Part shown: piece after piece, positions 37,458-45,554 of the stretch
Layout: each line of letters starts with the position of its first letter
Position numbering within the stretch: position 1 is the first letter of the stretch
Assembly (NCBI GenBank): GCA_040219085.1
Contig: JAVJTC010000029.1
Coordinates: forward strand, 215,664 to 279,663
Length of the DNA: 64,000 nucleotides
Direction: 5' to 3'
From: Acidimicrobiales bacterium
Lineage (GTDB): Bacteria; Actinomycetota; Acidimicrobiia; Acidimicrobiales; JAVJTC01
Translations under genes and position numbers: made by a program
Notes under the pieces: model-generated
Told to the model about the DNA's origin: nothing
What the model saw: the letters and a program-made list of their open reading frames with translations, nothing else
The model's database searches: none

Positions 37458-38828
37458 TCATGCGCCGCGCAGCGCGTCGACGAAGCGGCGGGCCCACACC
37501 CGCACGTCGTTCTTCGCAACCGCGGCTCGCAGGTTACGCATCCGGCGGCGGCGTTCATCGGGGTCCATCGTGACCGCCGTCTCGATGGCGGACTTGACGC
37601 CCTCGATGTCGTGGGGGTTGACGAGGAGCGCGTCGCCGAGTTCGTTGGCCGAACCGGTGAACTCGGACAACACGACGACGCCGTCGTCGTCGGCCTGGGC
37701 GGCGATGTACTCCTTGGAGACGAGGTTCATCCCGTCACGGAACGGGGTGACGAGCAGAACGTCGGCGGCGCGGTACATCGCCACCAGTTCCTCGAAGGGC
37801 TGCCCCTGGTAGAGGTAGTGGATGACGGGCCGACCCATCTCGGCATGCGCGCCGTTGATCTCACCGACGATCCGCTCGACCCGTTCACGCAGTTCCACGT
37901 ACCCGGGGATGTTCGAGCGGCTCGGTTGGGCGATCTGGAGGAGCGCGGCGTCCTTGACGGTGAGACGACCCTCGTCGAGCAACTCGCCGAAGGCCCGCAT
38001 CCGCAGGTCTATCCCCTTCGTGTAGTCGAGCCGGTCCACCCCCAACAGGAGGGTCCGGGCATCGATTCGTTCGCGGATCTCGCCGGCCCGCTCGATGATC
38101 GCCGGGTCCACCGAGGCCCGGGCGAACCGCTCGACGTCGATGCCGATGGGAAACGCGTCGACCACGACCTGGCGGCCGTCGACGTCGAGACCGCCCGGCG
38201 AAGGACTCGCCGCGCGGAGCCGCTCGGCGATCCTCATCAGGTTCTGGGCCCCGATGCGGGTCTGGAACCCGACCACGTCCGCGCCGAGCAGTCCGTCGAC
38301 GATCGCCCGTCGCCACGGCAACTGGACGAACAACTCCAGCGGTGGGAACGGGATGTGGTTGAACCAGCCGATCCGCAGATCCGGGCGGCGGGCGCGCAAC
38401 ATCCCCGGGACCAGCTGGAGCTGATAGTCGTGGATCCAGACGAGAGCGCCGGGCTCGGCGATGTCCACCGTCGCATCGCAGAAGCGTTCGTTGATCGCCC
38501 GGTAGCTGTTCCACCAGGTGCGGTGGTACTCCGGCGGTTGGACGGCGTCGTGGTACAGCGGCCACAGCGTCGCGTTCGCCATGCCCTCGTAGTAGAGCTG
38601 GACGTCCGCGCGCGACAGGCCGACCGGGACGACCCGGATGTTGTCGATCGTGAAAGGATCGGGAGCATCGCCGGTTGCGCCGGTCCAGCCGACCCACACG
38701 GAGTCGTCCGCCTCCTCGAGCACCGGGGCCAGGGCCGAGACCAGCCCGCCGGGGCTCGCCTCCCAGCGCTGCTCCGCGGGAATCCACTTGACCGGGAGGC
38801 GGTTGGCGACGACGACGAACTGGGACAT
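37458..38828 (-). CDS. otsA: Trehalose-6-phosphate synthase
   Basis: GT20 glycosyltransferase making trehalose-6-phosphate from a nucleotide-glucose and glucose-6-P. The 456-residue protein starts VVVANRLPVKW and shows WVGWTGATG, WIHDYQLQLVPGMLR, the catalytic GVDRLDYTKGIDLRMRAF and DGMNLVSKEYIAAQ. The ATG at 38828 is right at the family N-terminus; the longer frame is not homologous. It lies 11 bases after ppx and 57 bases before the OtsB-GH15 gene, so the trehalose route is contiguous. Confidence 0.96.
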   Translation of the reverse strand: MSQFVVVANRLPVKWIPAEQRWEASPGGLVSALAPVLEEADDSVWVGWTGATGDAPDPFTIDNIRVVPVGLSRADVQLYYEGMANATLWPLYHDAVQPPEYHRTWWNSYRAINERFCDATVDIAEPGALVWIHDYQLQLVPGMLRARRPDLRIGWFNHIPFPPLELFVQLPWRRAIVDGLLGADVVGFQTRIGAQNLMRIAERLRAASPSPGGLDVDGRQVVVDAFPIGIDVERFARASVDPAIIERAGEIRERIDARTLLLGVDRLDYTKGIDLRMRAFGELLDEGRLTVKDAALLQIAQPSRSNIPGYVELRERVERIVGEINGAHAEMGRPVIHYLYQGQPFEELVAMYRAADVLLVTPFRDGMNLVSKEYIAAQADDDGVVVLSEFTGSANELGDALLVNPHDIEGVKSAIETAVTMDPDERRRRMRNLRAAVAKNDVRVWARRFVDALRGA

Positions 38829-38839
38829 CGGTCGCGAAA

Positions 38840-39772
38840 CTAGCGCTCCGCCGGCCCGACCCCGGCCAATACCGCAGCCACGCCGTCGAGAATGTCGTGC
38901 TGGGAGACCAGACAGTCGGCCACACCGAGGTGTCGCATCACCTTCACGAGGATGCACATGCCGGCGACGATGACGTCGACCCGACCGGGATGCAGGCCCG
39001 GGTTCGTCGCCCTCATCTCCCGGTCCTCGGTTGCGAGGGTCCGGAAGACGTCCTCGGCGGCCTCGCGGGTGAGCCGGAAGCCGTGCAGCGCAGGCGGCGA
39101 ATCGTCGGGGAGACCGAGCTCCACCGCGGCGGCCGTCGTGATCGTCCCGGCCACGCCGACGAGTTGGCGCACCGAGCCCAGGCCGCCGTGATCCCGGAAG
39201 GCCGCCGCCACGTCGTCGAGGTGTCCCTCGGTGATGGACTGGCAGGCCAGCAGTTCCTCGGGCCTGGGAGGGTCCGAGTCGATGTAGGCCTCGGTGAGAC
39301 GCACCGAGCCGATGTCGGCGCTGTGGATGGCGTCGACCGCCGTGGTGCCGAGGATGAATTCGGTGGACCCACCGCCGATGTCGAGGACCAGGAACGGGCC
39401 GTCGGCCGGGTCGAGGTCGGTGGTGGCCCCCGCGAAGGAGAGCCGCCCCTCCTCCTCTCCCGGGATCACTTCGGGACGTACGCCGAGCGCAGCCTGTGCG
39501 GCGTCGAGGAACTCCCCCGCATTGGTGGCGTCACGAACGGCGGAGGTGGCGACCGCCCGCACCGCGTCCACACCGTGGCGTTCGATGTCCCGCGCGTAGT
39601 CGCCGAGGGCGGCGGCCGTGCGTGTGATCGCCGCGGGCGTGAGGCGCCGGCTCGCGTCGACACCCTCACCCAGGCGCGTGATCTGGAGTCGGCGCTGCAG
39701 GTCCTCACCGTCGCGACGGATCAACAGGCGCGTCGAGTTGGTCCCGATGTCGAGGGCCGCGACCGTGGCCAT
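38840..39772 (-). CDS. ppx: Exopolyphosphatase / guanosine pentaphosphatase (Ppx/GppA family)
   Basis: Actin-like ATPase-fold phosphatase of 310 residues that hydrolyses polyphosphate or pppGpp. It has the phosphate-1 loop ALDIGTNSTRLLI at the N-terminus, SAVRDATNAGEFL, the phosphate-2 loop VLDIGGGSTEFILG near 130 and VGVAGTITTAAAV. The length matches the short actinobacterial Ppx1 form. The ATG at 39772 overlaps the DUF501 stop by one base (TGATG), a coupling also seen in mycobacteria (Rv1025-Rv1026). Confidence 0.95.
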   Translation of the reverse strand: MATVAALDIGTNSTRLLIRRDGEDLQRRLQITRLGEGVDASRRLTPAAITRTAAALGDYARDIERHGVDAVRAVATSAVRDATNAGEFLDAAQAALGVRPEVIPGEEEGRLSFAGATTDLDPADGPFLVLDIGGGSTEFILGTTAVDAIHSADIGSVRLTEAYIDSDPPRPEELLACQSITEGHLDDVAAAFRDHGGLGSVRQLVGVAGTITTAAAVELGLPDDSPPALHGFRLTREAAEDVFRTLATEDREMRATNPGLHPGRVDVIVAGMCILVKVMRHLGVADCLVSQHDILDGVAAVLAGVGPAER

Positions 39773-40335
39773 CAGGCGTCGCCTGGGTCGGCGTCGATAC
39801 TCGTGTCGGGGCCTGGTCCGGAGGCGGAGTCGGTGTCCCCGCCGCGGAGCGTCGCGCCGATCTCGCCCGCGCCCTCGGCGAGGCGGTCGGCCACCCAGGC
39901 TCCCACCGGATCGTCGCCGCCGGCGAGGTGCCAGGCGTAGTGGGCGTGGAGGCACTTCACCCCGCGCCGGGTCCCGCCCACCCCGCCGCTGGGGCGTGGC
40001 CCGGCGTGACCGGACGGGATCGCCGCATCGCGTTCGACGGCGTAGCGTCCGTGGGCCTCGGCGATGACCGCCAGTCCGACGGCGGCCTCGGCCGCACCGA
40101 CACCCCCGGCCGATTCCAGACGGCTCACGAGCAGACGATCGCGGTCGCCGACCAGCCAGTAGCGGGTGGGCATGGGGGTGCCGTCCGCGAGGATCGGCTC
40201 GTTGAGGATCACCCTCGGAACTCCGGCGTGGTCACGCACGACGACCCGGAAGCCCCCCTGAGGTGCCCGTCCCAGTAGCTCGGCGACGACGGCGACGTCG
40301 TCGTCGTCGGCAGCCGGGTCAGTTGTCGTCGCCAC
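39772..40335 (-). CDS. DUF501 domain protein
   Basis: A 187-residue DUF501 protein, the actinobacterial family that nearly always sits next to ppx (Rv1025 in M. tuberculosis). Visible are LLGRAPQGGFRVVVRD near residue 20, PTRYWLVGDRDRLLVSRLESAGGV and the conserved Cys-His region RRGVKCLHAHYAWHLAGGDDPVGAWV. The function is unknown. The GTG at 40335 starts inside the last 17 bases of coxG, an overlap that suggests the coxG end was joined to this unit later. The C-terminal 30 residues are acidic and disordered. Confidence 0.9.
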   Translation of the reverse strand: MATTTDPAADDDDVAVVAELLGRAPQGGFRVVVRDHAGVPRVILNEPILADGTPMPTRYWLVGDRDRLLVSRLESAGGVGAAEAAVGLAVIAEAHGRYAVERDAAIPSGHAGPRPSGGVGGTRRGVKCLHAHYAWHLAGGDDPVGAWVADRLAEGAGEIGATLRGGDTDSASGPGPDTSIDADPGDA

Positions 40336-40987
40336 CGCCCCAGAGGATCCGGCGCAGGACGAGAAGTACGAAGATGATGCCGAGCGCGGGGACCATGCGC
40401 TTGAGCACCGGCGCACCGGCTGCGTCGAGCAGGTCCACGGCCTCGGGCTCGGGTGCGTCGATCTTTCGCACCGACGACCCGTTGGACGACGACGGGACAG
40501 AGGCGGCGGGTTCCGGCTCGGGGGCCTCGTCGGCTTCGTCGCCGCCGGCCACGAGCTCGGAGAGGTTGTCCGCGAACTGGCCCATCAGCTTGGACGACAC
40601 GTCCTCGAGGACGCCCCGCCCGAACTGGGCGACCTTGCCGGTGATGGTGAGGTCGGTATGGACGTTCACCTTCGTGGTGGTGTCGCTGACGGCTTCGAGC
40701 GTGGCGGTGATGATGGCCTTGGCGTTGCCGGCGCCGCGTGTGTCACGGCCCGCAGCGTCGAGAACCATGCGACCCTCGTCGCGGTTCTGCTCGATGAAGG
40801 TCGCCTTGCCCTTGTACTGGGCGCTGATCGGGCCGACCTTCACCTTCACGATTCCCCGGAACTCGTCGCCTTCGATCTCCTGCAGCTGCGCGCCGGGAAG
40901 GCACGGGGCGATCCGCTCGACGTCGTTGAGCACCTCCCAGGCCTCATCGACACCGGTCTCGACCTCGAAAGAGTCGTTCAGCTCCAC
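40319..40987 (-). CDS. coxG: CoxG-like SRPBCC protein with C-terminal membrane anchor
   Basis: Carbon monoxide dehydrogenase subunit G family, 222 residues. Residues 1-145 are the START/SRPBCC domain (DEAWEVLNDVERIAPCLPGAQL, GIVKVKVGPISAQYKGKATF, the DLTITGKVAQFGRG end). A Ser/Pro/Glu-rich linker is followed by one transmembrane helix (MVPALGIIFVLLVLRRILWGG). CoxG recruits CO dehydrogenase to the membrane and binds quinone in recent models. It forms a block with the MobA-like gene 37 bases upstream. Confidence 0.92.
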   Translation of the reverse strand: MELNDSFEVETGVDEAWEVLNDVERIAPCLPGAQLQEIEGDEFRGIVKVKVGPISAQYKGKATFIEQNRDEGRMVLDAAGRDTRGAGNAKAIITATLEAVSDTTTKVNVHTDLTITGKVAQFGRGVLEDVSSKLMGQFADNLSELVAGGDEADEAPEPEPAASVPSSSNGSSVRKIDAPEPEAVDLLDAAGAPVLKRMVPALGIIFVLLVLRRILWGGGDDN

Positions 40988-41024
40988 TGTGTGGTCCCCT
41001 CGTCTGGCTCCTGGGCGGCGACCA

Positions 41025-41603
41025 TCAACCCCACCGATCGAGATCGGAGAGCGTGTCGATGTCGACCGCGCGTCCGTCGCAGGCTATCTCCTGCACCAGT
41101 TCAGGCCGACGTCGCAGCAGGCCCCGGGCTCCCTCGTCGCCGCTGATCGGCAGCAGGCCCCAGACGTCCGCGGTGAACTTCACGGGTGGCGTGCGGTGAC
41201 CGTCGAAGGTGGCGGTGACCACGGCGCCATCGGCGTTCGCGACCGTCTCCCAGGCACTCGCGGGCACCAGCGGCTGGTCGCCGAGACCGACGACGACGCT
41301 CTGGTAGCCCTCGCGTTCGGCCTGTGCCACCCCTGCACGCAGCGACACTGCCTGTCCGTCCGCCCAGCTGTGGTTCTCCACGACGGTCACCGTTTCGGGG
41401 AGCAGGTCGAGCAGGTCGACGGCTCCGGTGACGACGTAGACGTCGCCGAAGACCGGACCGTCGTCGTTCTGAGCGGCGAGCGCCGCCTCGACCGCCCAGA
41501 GGACGAGCGGCTTGCCCTTGAACCTGGTGCGGAGCTTGTGGTCGTCGCCGCCGAAACGACTTCCCTCACCCGCGGCGAGGACGATGGCACAGATGTCGGT
41601 CAC
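41025..41603 (-). CDS. MobA/MocA-like molybdenum cofactor nucleotidyltransferase
   Basis: NTP-transferase of 192 residues with the signature IVLAAGEGSRFGGDDHKL and GLGDQPLVP. These match MobA/MocA-type cytidylyl- or guanylyltransferases that mature the molybdenum cofactor for xanthine-oxidase family enzymes, including aerobic CO dehydrogenase. Its place beside coxG and near xdhC-like genes supports such a role. It could also serve another molybdenum hydroxylase. Confidence 0.88.
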   Translation of the reverse strand: MTDICAIVLAAGEGSRFGGDDHKLRTRFKGKPLVLWAVEAALAAQNDDGPVFGDVYVVTGAVDLLDLLPETVTVVENHSWADGQAVSLRAGVAQAEREGYQSVVVGLGDQPLVPASAWETVANADGAVVTATFDGHRTPPVKFTADVWGLLPISGDEGARGLLRRRPELVQEIACDGRAVDIDTLSDLDRWG

Positions 41604-41659
41604 ACGCCGAGTGTGCCTGATGGCTGCGGCGTTGGCGCGCGGGGCCGTAGGGTCGGGTC

Positions 41660-42115
41660 ATGACCGATACCAGCTCTGTCGGGCCCGACGTCGAGGTCAC
41701 GATGATGTTGTGCGACGCGGCCCAGGTGGCCAACGGCAAGCTCTACATCCTCGGTGGGGGGGTGACCGCCGTGGGCCCGAACCCCCAACCGCTCGCCCTC
41801 GCCATCCGGATCACGCTCCCCTGGGACCGGGCCAACATCCCCCACACCTGGCGCATCGACCTCGTCGACGAGGACGGCCATCCCGTCCAGGGCCGCAACG
41901 AGAAGCCCGTCGCGCTGGAGGGTCGGCTCGAGGCCGGTCGCCCCGCCGGGCTGCGACCGGGGAGTCCGCTGTCGGTCGCGCTGGCTCTCAACGTCGCCGC
42001 AATCGCGCTGAGCCGCGGCAAGTCCTACACCTTCCGGCTTTCGATCGAGGGCGAGACGCGTCCGCAGTGGCGGGTCGCCTTCCTCGCCCGGGAGAAGCCG
42101 ACGACCCAGGGCTGA
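41660..42115 (+). CDS. DUF6941-like hypothetical protein
   Basis: A 151-residue protein whose MMLCDAAQVANGKLYILGGG near the start is the hallmark of a small actinobacterial family (DUF6941) of unknown function. The rest is a predicted beta-sandwich (IRITLPWDRANIPHTWRIDLVDEDG, YTFRLSIEG). It is divergent from the MobA-like gene. Naming rests on this motif alone. Confidence 0.75.
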   Translation: MTDTSSVGPDVEVTMMLCDAAQVANGKLYILGGGVTAVGPNPQPLALAIRITLPWDRANIPHTWRIDLVDEDGHPVQGRNEKPVALEGRLEAGRPAGLRPGSPLSVALALNVAAIALSRGKSYTFRLSIEGETRPQWRVAFLAREKPTTQG

Positions 42116-42296
42116 GCGGGCTGCCAGGCCGGGGAGGGATCCGTCGACGTTCGTTGACGTCCGCTGCGCTGGCGCTAAGGGCCATGAGGGATTCGGAACC
42201 TCCGCCGATCGCGGACGCGCACCCGCGGTTCTCGCCAATGGAAACCCGCAGACTCCGCAAGATCACGGCGCCGATCCCCCGGATGACACTGCACCG

Positions 42297-42773
42297 TCAG
42301 CCCGGGTCGTCCTCGGTGGCGTCGGGTCCGGGCAATCCGAGGTCCTCCAGATCGGCCAGGTCGCGGAGCCGGCCCGTGGCCAGCTTGTTCCGACGCAGGT
42401 CGGTGCGGCCGATCACCGGCACCTCGGTGTCGCCGAAGTCGACGAGGACTCGATTGGCGAACGCCTCGTCGAAATCCACGCCGCTCGCGAAGGTCAGCAG
42501 GTCGATCCGCTGTGGCTCGCGACCGAGCTGGACGACGACCTGATCCTCGAGAAAATCGTCTACGGACAAGCCCAGACCGCCGAACCCGAACTCCTCCAGA
42601 GCCTCGATGATCCGGCGGGCGTTATCCGGGTCGACTCTCACCCAGACGTCCAGGTCCTTCGTGTATCTCGGATGACCATGGGCGGCGACGGCGTAACCGC
42701 CGACGATCAGGAAGCGGACATCATGAGCGGCGAAACACGCCATGAACTCGCTGAAGTCGCGGTTCAGCTCCAT
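42297..42773 (-). CDS. Nucleotidyltransferase of toxin-antitoxin type
   Basis: A 158-residue nucleotidyltransferase-fold protein. FLIVGGYAVAAHGHPRYTKDLDVWV (20-44) carries the Gly-Gly/Asp-x-Asp core. An R-x(7)-RDLADLEDLG tail is typical of DUF6036/AbiEii-like proteins. In such families the transferase acts as, or with, a toxin by modifying tRNA or other targets. The ATG at 42773 lies inside the upstream small gene (53-base overlap), the usual layout for this pair. Confidence 0.8.
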   Translation of the reverse strand: MELNRDFSEFMACFAAHDVRFLIVGGYAVAAHGHPRYTKDLDVWVRVDPDNARRIIEALEEFGFGGLGLSVDDFLEDQVVVQLGREPQRIDLLTFASGVDFDEAFANRVLVDFGDTEVPVIGRTDLRRNKLATGRLRDLADLEDLGLPGPDATEDDPG

Positions 42774-42903
42774 CTGCCCATCCGTGATGCTCCCGACGCA
42801 ACTCGTCGACCATTGCCACCCGCTCGGAGACAGGACGAGTCAGCCAGTACCTCCACGGCTCGTCAGGCTCGTCCAGTCGCCTGACCTCGACCACGCGCTC
42901 CAT
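42721..42903 (-). CDS. Small partner protein of the nucleotidyltransferase
   Basis: A 60-residue protein ending RLQRVHGVFRRS. This tail and the RPVSERVAMVDELRRE middle are typical of short proteins encoded directly before, and overlapping, AbiEii/DUF6036-like nucleotidyltransferases. It is probably the partner or antitoxin. Its reading frame overlaps the transferase start by 53 bases. Function is inferred from gene pairing only. Confidence 0.65.
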   Translation of the reverse strand: MERVVEVRRLDEPDEPWRYWLTRPVSERVAMVDELRREHHGWADGAEPRLQRVHGVFRRS

Positions 42904-43185
42904 GCTGGGATTCTACCTTCGAGGCGATGGGGCAAGTTGATGATCCCGAGCGCTTTCACCACGTTCTGTCGAGCTTGGAACGAGGACAGCGGAAGGCTGG
43001 CCGCGCCCGTCTCACTATCCGTCCACGACTGGCATGTGATTGTTCACGAGCGGTACGAGGTCGCCGGGATTCGCAAATAGCTCGAGGCGTACGTGAAGCA
43101 CCTCCGGCTGGTGAACCGGCGAGAGAGGCGCTGCCGATTCGCCGAACGCCACGGTGCCGATACAGGGCTGAGGAGCCAGCAATCC
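42904..43185. other. 282-base spacer, lower GC, no convincing gene
   Basis: This stretch between the nucleotidyltransferase pair and the xdhC-like gene looks visibly less GC-rich than its surroundings. A 107-codon forward frame starting at 42927 has composition unlike the neighbours and continues antisense into the xdhC-like gene. Short stretches such as KHLRLVNRRERRCR look like a decayed gene, but no family is recognised. It may be a relic of the element that brought the toxin-antitoxin-like pair. Confidence 0.4.
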
Positions 43186-43956
43186 TCAGTGGATCGAGCC
43201 CTCGCCGTCACGCAGTTGGGGGACGTCACGACCGGAACGCACGGCGATGATCTCGGCGAGGATCGACACGGCGGTCTCCTCGGGCGTGCGTGATCCGATG
43301 TCGATGCCGATCGGCGCCATCAGCTTGGCGAGGCCCGCGTCGTCGACGCCGACCTCGCGCAGACGCTCGACGCGCTTCTCGTGCGTGCGGCGTGACCCCA
43401 TGACGCCGATGTAGCCGACGTCGGTCTCGAGCGCCCGCACCACCGCCGGCACGTCGAACTTCGTGTCGTGGGTGAGGATGCACACGGCGTCACGGGGCGT
43501 GAGGGTGAACCGGTCGAACACCCCGTCGGGCCACGACACGATGACCTCGTCGGCCATCGGGAACCGCTTCGTGGTGGCGAAGACCTCACGGGCATCGGCC
43601 ACGATCACCTTGTAGCCGACCACCTTGGCAGCCTCGGCGAGGGCCTTCGTGAAGTCCACCGCACCGAACACGAGCATCAGCGGCGGAGGCGCGAACGACT
43701 CGATGAAGACCGTCACCGCCGTCTCACGCTGTTGGCCCTCGGTGCCGTAGTGTCGGACCCCCGATCGACCGTGTTCGAGCTCGCCGAGTGCATCGCGGGT
43801 GACCACACGGTCCAACTCGTCGTGGCCGAGGCCACCGAGAGGTTCACGGTCCGGGCCGACGAGGAGCTTCCCGCCGACACCGACACCGTCGATGATCGTG
43901 GCCAGTGAGACGGGCTGGGACGCGGCCAGGGCGTCGCGGAGAGCTGCGTAGATCAT
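43186..43956 (-). CDS. XdhC/CoxF-type maturation protein (NAD-binding Rossmann part)
   Basis: A 256-residue XdhC-family protein. The C-terminal half has a Rossmann fold (LMLVFGAVDFTKALAEAAKVVGYKV, then VADAREVFATTKRFP) and the family tail YIGVMGSRRTHEKRVERL and IGIDIGSRTPEETAVSILAEI. The N-terminal part is shorter than in full XdhC. XdhC/CoxF proteins sulfurate and insert the molybdenum cofactor into CO dehydrogenase-like enzymes. It starts 7 bases after a separate gene carrying the other XdhC domain. Confidence 0.9.
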   Translation of the reverse strand: MIYAALRDALAASQPVSLATIIDGVGVGGKLLVGPDREPLGGLGHDELDRVVTRDALGELEHGRSGVRHYGTEGQQRETAVTVFIESFAPPPLMLVFGAVDFTKALAEAAKVVGYKVIVADAREVFATTKRFPMADEVIVSWPDGVFDRFTLTPRDAVCILTHDTKFDVPAVVRALETDVGYIGVMGSRRTHEKRVERLREVGVDDAGLAKLMAPIGIDIGSRTPEETAVSILAEIIAVRSGRDVPQLRDGEGSIH

Positions 43957-43963
43957 GTTCCCG

Positions 43964-44278
43964 CTACCAGTCCAGCGGTTCGACGAAGAGGTGGATGGTG
44001 CCCCCGCAGGTGAGACCGACGGAGAAGGCCTCGTCGTCGCTGTAGCCGAAGGTGACCATCCGGCGACCTCCGTTGTCGAGCACGTCGAGCGCCTCGGCCA
44101 CGACGGCCCCCTCGACACAACCGCCCGAGACGCTTCCGGCGACTTCGCCATCCTCACTCACGGCCATCGCGGCACCCGGGTCCCGTGGACCCGAACCGTC
44201 GGTGTCGACCACCCGGGCCACGGCGATCCGCTTGCCGGCCGACTTCCACCGCTCGATGTCGTCGAGGATCTCTCTCAT
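43964..44278 (-). CDS. XdhC/CoxI N-terminal domain protein
   Basis: A 104-residue protein that is only the XdhC_CoxI domain: RIAVARVVDTDGSGPRDPGAAMAV and GSVSGGCVEGAVVAEAL, then FSVGLTCGGTIHLFVEPL. These contain the two conserved Cys motifs, GGCVE and LTCGG, that bind the cofactor. It and the next gene together resemble one split XdhC protein, as is usual for the actinobacterial cox cluster. It lies between coxE and the Rossmann-domain gene. Confidence 0.9.
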   Translation of the reverse strand: MREILDDIERWKSAGKRIAVARVVDTDGSGPRDPGAAMAVSEDGEVAGSVSGGCVEGAVVAEALDVLDNGGRRMVTFGYSDDEAFSVGLTCGGTIHLFVEPLDW

Positions 44279-44324
44279 CGTCTGTGCCTCTCTGTCATCT
44301 CGGTCGGTGCCGTCGGACTCGCTG

Positions 44325-45497
44325 TCATCGGCCGGCTCCGTGGTCGGTGCGTTCGATCACCCGGGCGAGCTCCGCCAACGAGTTCATCGAGTGGCCTTCT
44401 ATGAAATCGTCAACATGGGGCAGGGCCGCCGCCATTCCCTGAGCGACCGGCGCGTAGCCCGGGGTCGCCTTCAGCGGGTTCACCCAGATGATGCGGTGCG
44501 CGCAACGCGCGAGGCGGGCCATCTGTTCGTCCATGATCTCGGGGGCGCCGCGGTCCCATCCGTCGGACAGGATGACCACGACGGCTCCCCGTGCCATCCC
44601 CCGCTGGCCCCACTCGTCGTTGAAGGCCCGCAGGGCGTCGCCGAGACGCGTCCCGCCCGACCAGTCCTCCACGGCGTCGGCCGCGGCGGTGAGTGCTTGA
44701 TCCGGGTCCCGTGACGACAGCTCCCGGGTGAGCCGGGTGAGCCGGGTCCCGAGCGCGAACGCCTCCACCCGTCGCCGGCCGACGACAGCCACGTGCACGA
44801 AGCGGATCAGCGCCCGGGCGTAGGTCTCCATGGACCCGGAGACGTCGAGGAGCAGCACCAGGCGGCGTGGCCGGTCGCTGCGGTCGAAATGGTGCCAACG
44901 CACAGGTTCGCCGCCCGAGCGCAGGGCCTCGCGGACCGTCCGACGCACGTCGGGGCGCACGCCGCGTCGCCGGGTGGTCACGAGGCGACGTGCCGGACGC
45001 GTCTCACCGACGAGATGCATGCGGCTCATCAGCTCCAGGGCCTCGGCCAGTTCCTCGTCGGTGTACTCGGCGAAGTCCTTGGCGCTGAGGATCTCCGACG
45101 CGCTGTACCGCACGGTGATCGTCTCGCCCTCCTCCGAGCCCTCGTCGCCCTCGTCGGGTACGTCGTCGTCGAACGCCAGCGTGACGACGTCGGGCTCGGC
45201 CACAGCGACCTCGACGGGGGCCACGCCGAGCCAGTAGGTCCCGAACAGCTCGTCGTAGACCCCGATGTCGTTGGGCTTGGTGATCAGCGTCGCCCGTCCG
45301 GCCCAGTAGACGGCATCGGAGTCACCGAGCCCGAGTATCGCCAGCGCGTCGAGGTAGTTGATGGTCGAGCCGACGGGGATGTTGACGCCCTGTTCGCGGA
45401 GTAGATCCACGAACCGCTTCGCCATGCGGATGGGCACGGCCTTGTCCGGATCGGCGACACGCTCCGCCGCTGTCCGGAAGTCCGCTTCGAGCGTCAC
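44325..45497 (-). CDS. coxE: CoxE-like VWA domain protein
   Basis: Von Willebrand factor A protein of 390 residues with a complete MIDAS motif (LLLDVSGSMETYARAL) near residue 220 and VVVILSDGWDRGAPE. The N-terminal 200 residues contain VRYSASEILSAKDFAEYTDEELAEALELM, typical of CoxE. CoxE works with the MoxR AAA+ protein CoxD in assembling the Cu-S-Mo centre of CO dehydrogenase. It is 57 bases downstream of coxD. Confidence 0.92.
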   Translation of the reverse strand: MTLEADFRTAAERVADPDKAVPIRMAKRFVDLLREQGVNIPVGSTINYLDALAILGLGDSDAVYWAGRATLITKPNDIGVYDELFGTYWLGVAPVEVAVAEPDVVTLAFDDDVPDEGDEGSEEGETITVRYSASEILSAKDFAEYTDEELAEALELMSRMHLVGETRPARRLVTTRRRGVRPDVRRTVREALRSGGEPVRWHHFDRSDRPRRLVLLLDVSGSMETYARALIRFVHVAVVGRRRVEAFALGTRLTRLTRELSSRDPDQALTAAADAVEDWSGGTRLGDALRAFNDEWGQRGMARGAVVVILSDGWDRGAPEIMDEQMARLARCAHRIIWVNPLKATPGYAPVAQGMAAALPHVDDFIEGHSMNSLAELARVIERTDHGAGR

Positions 45498-45554
45498 GGC
45501 GTCAACGGCCTGCGATCATCCGCGGCGGTGATGCCGAGCCGTCGTGGGAACAGA

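Noticed and set aside
42927..43250. 107-codon forward frame after the nucleotidyltransferase pair
   Set aside because: No family match, no ribosome site worth noting, and it runs antisense into the xdhC-like gene. Described as a spacer instead.
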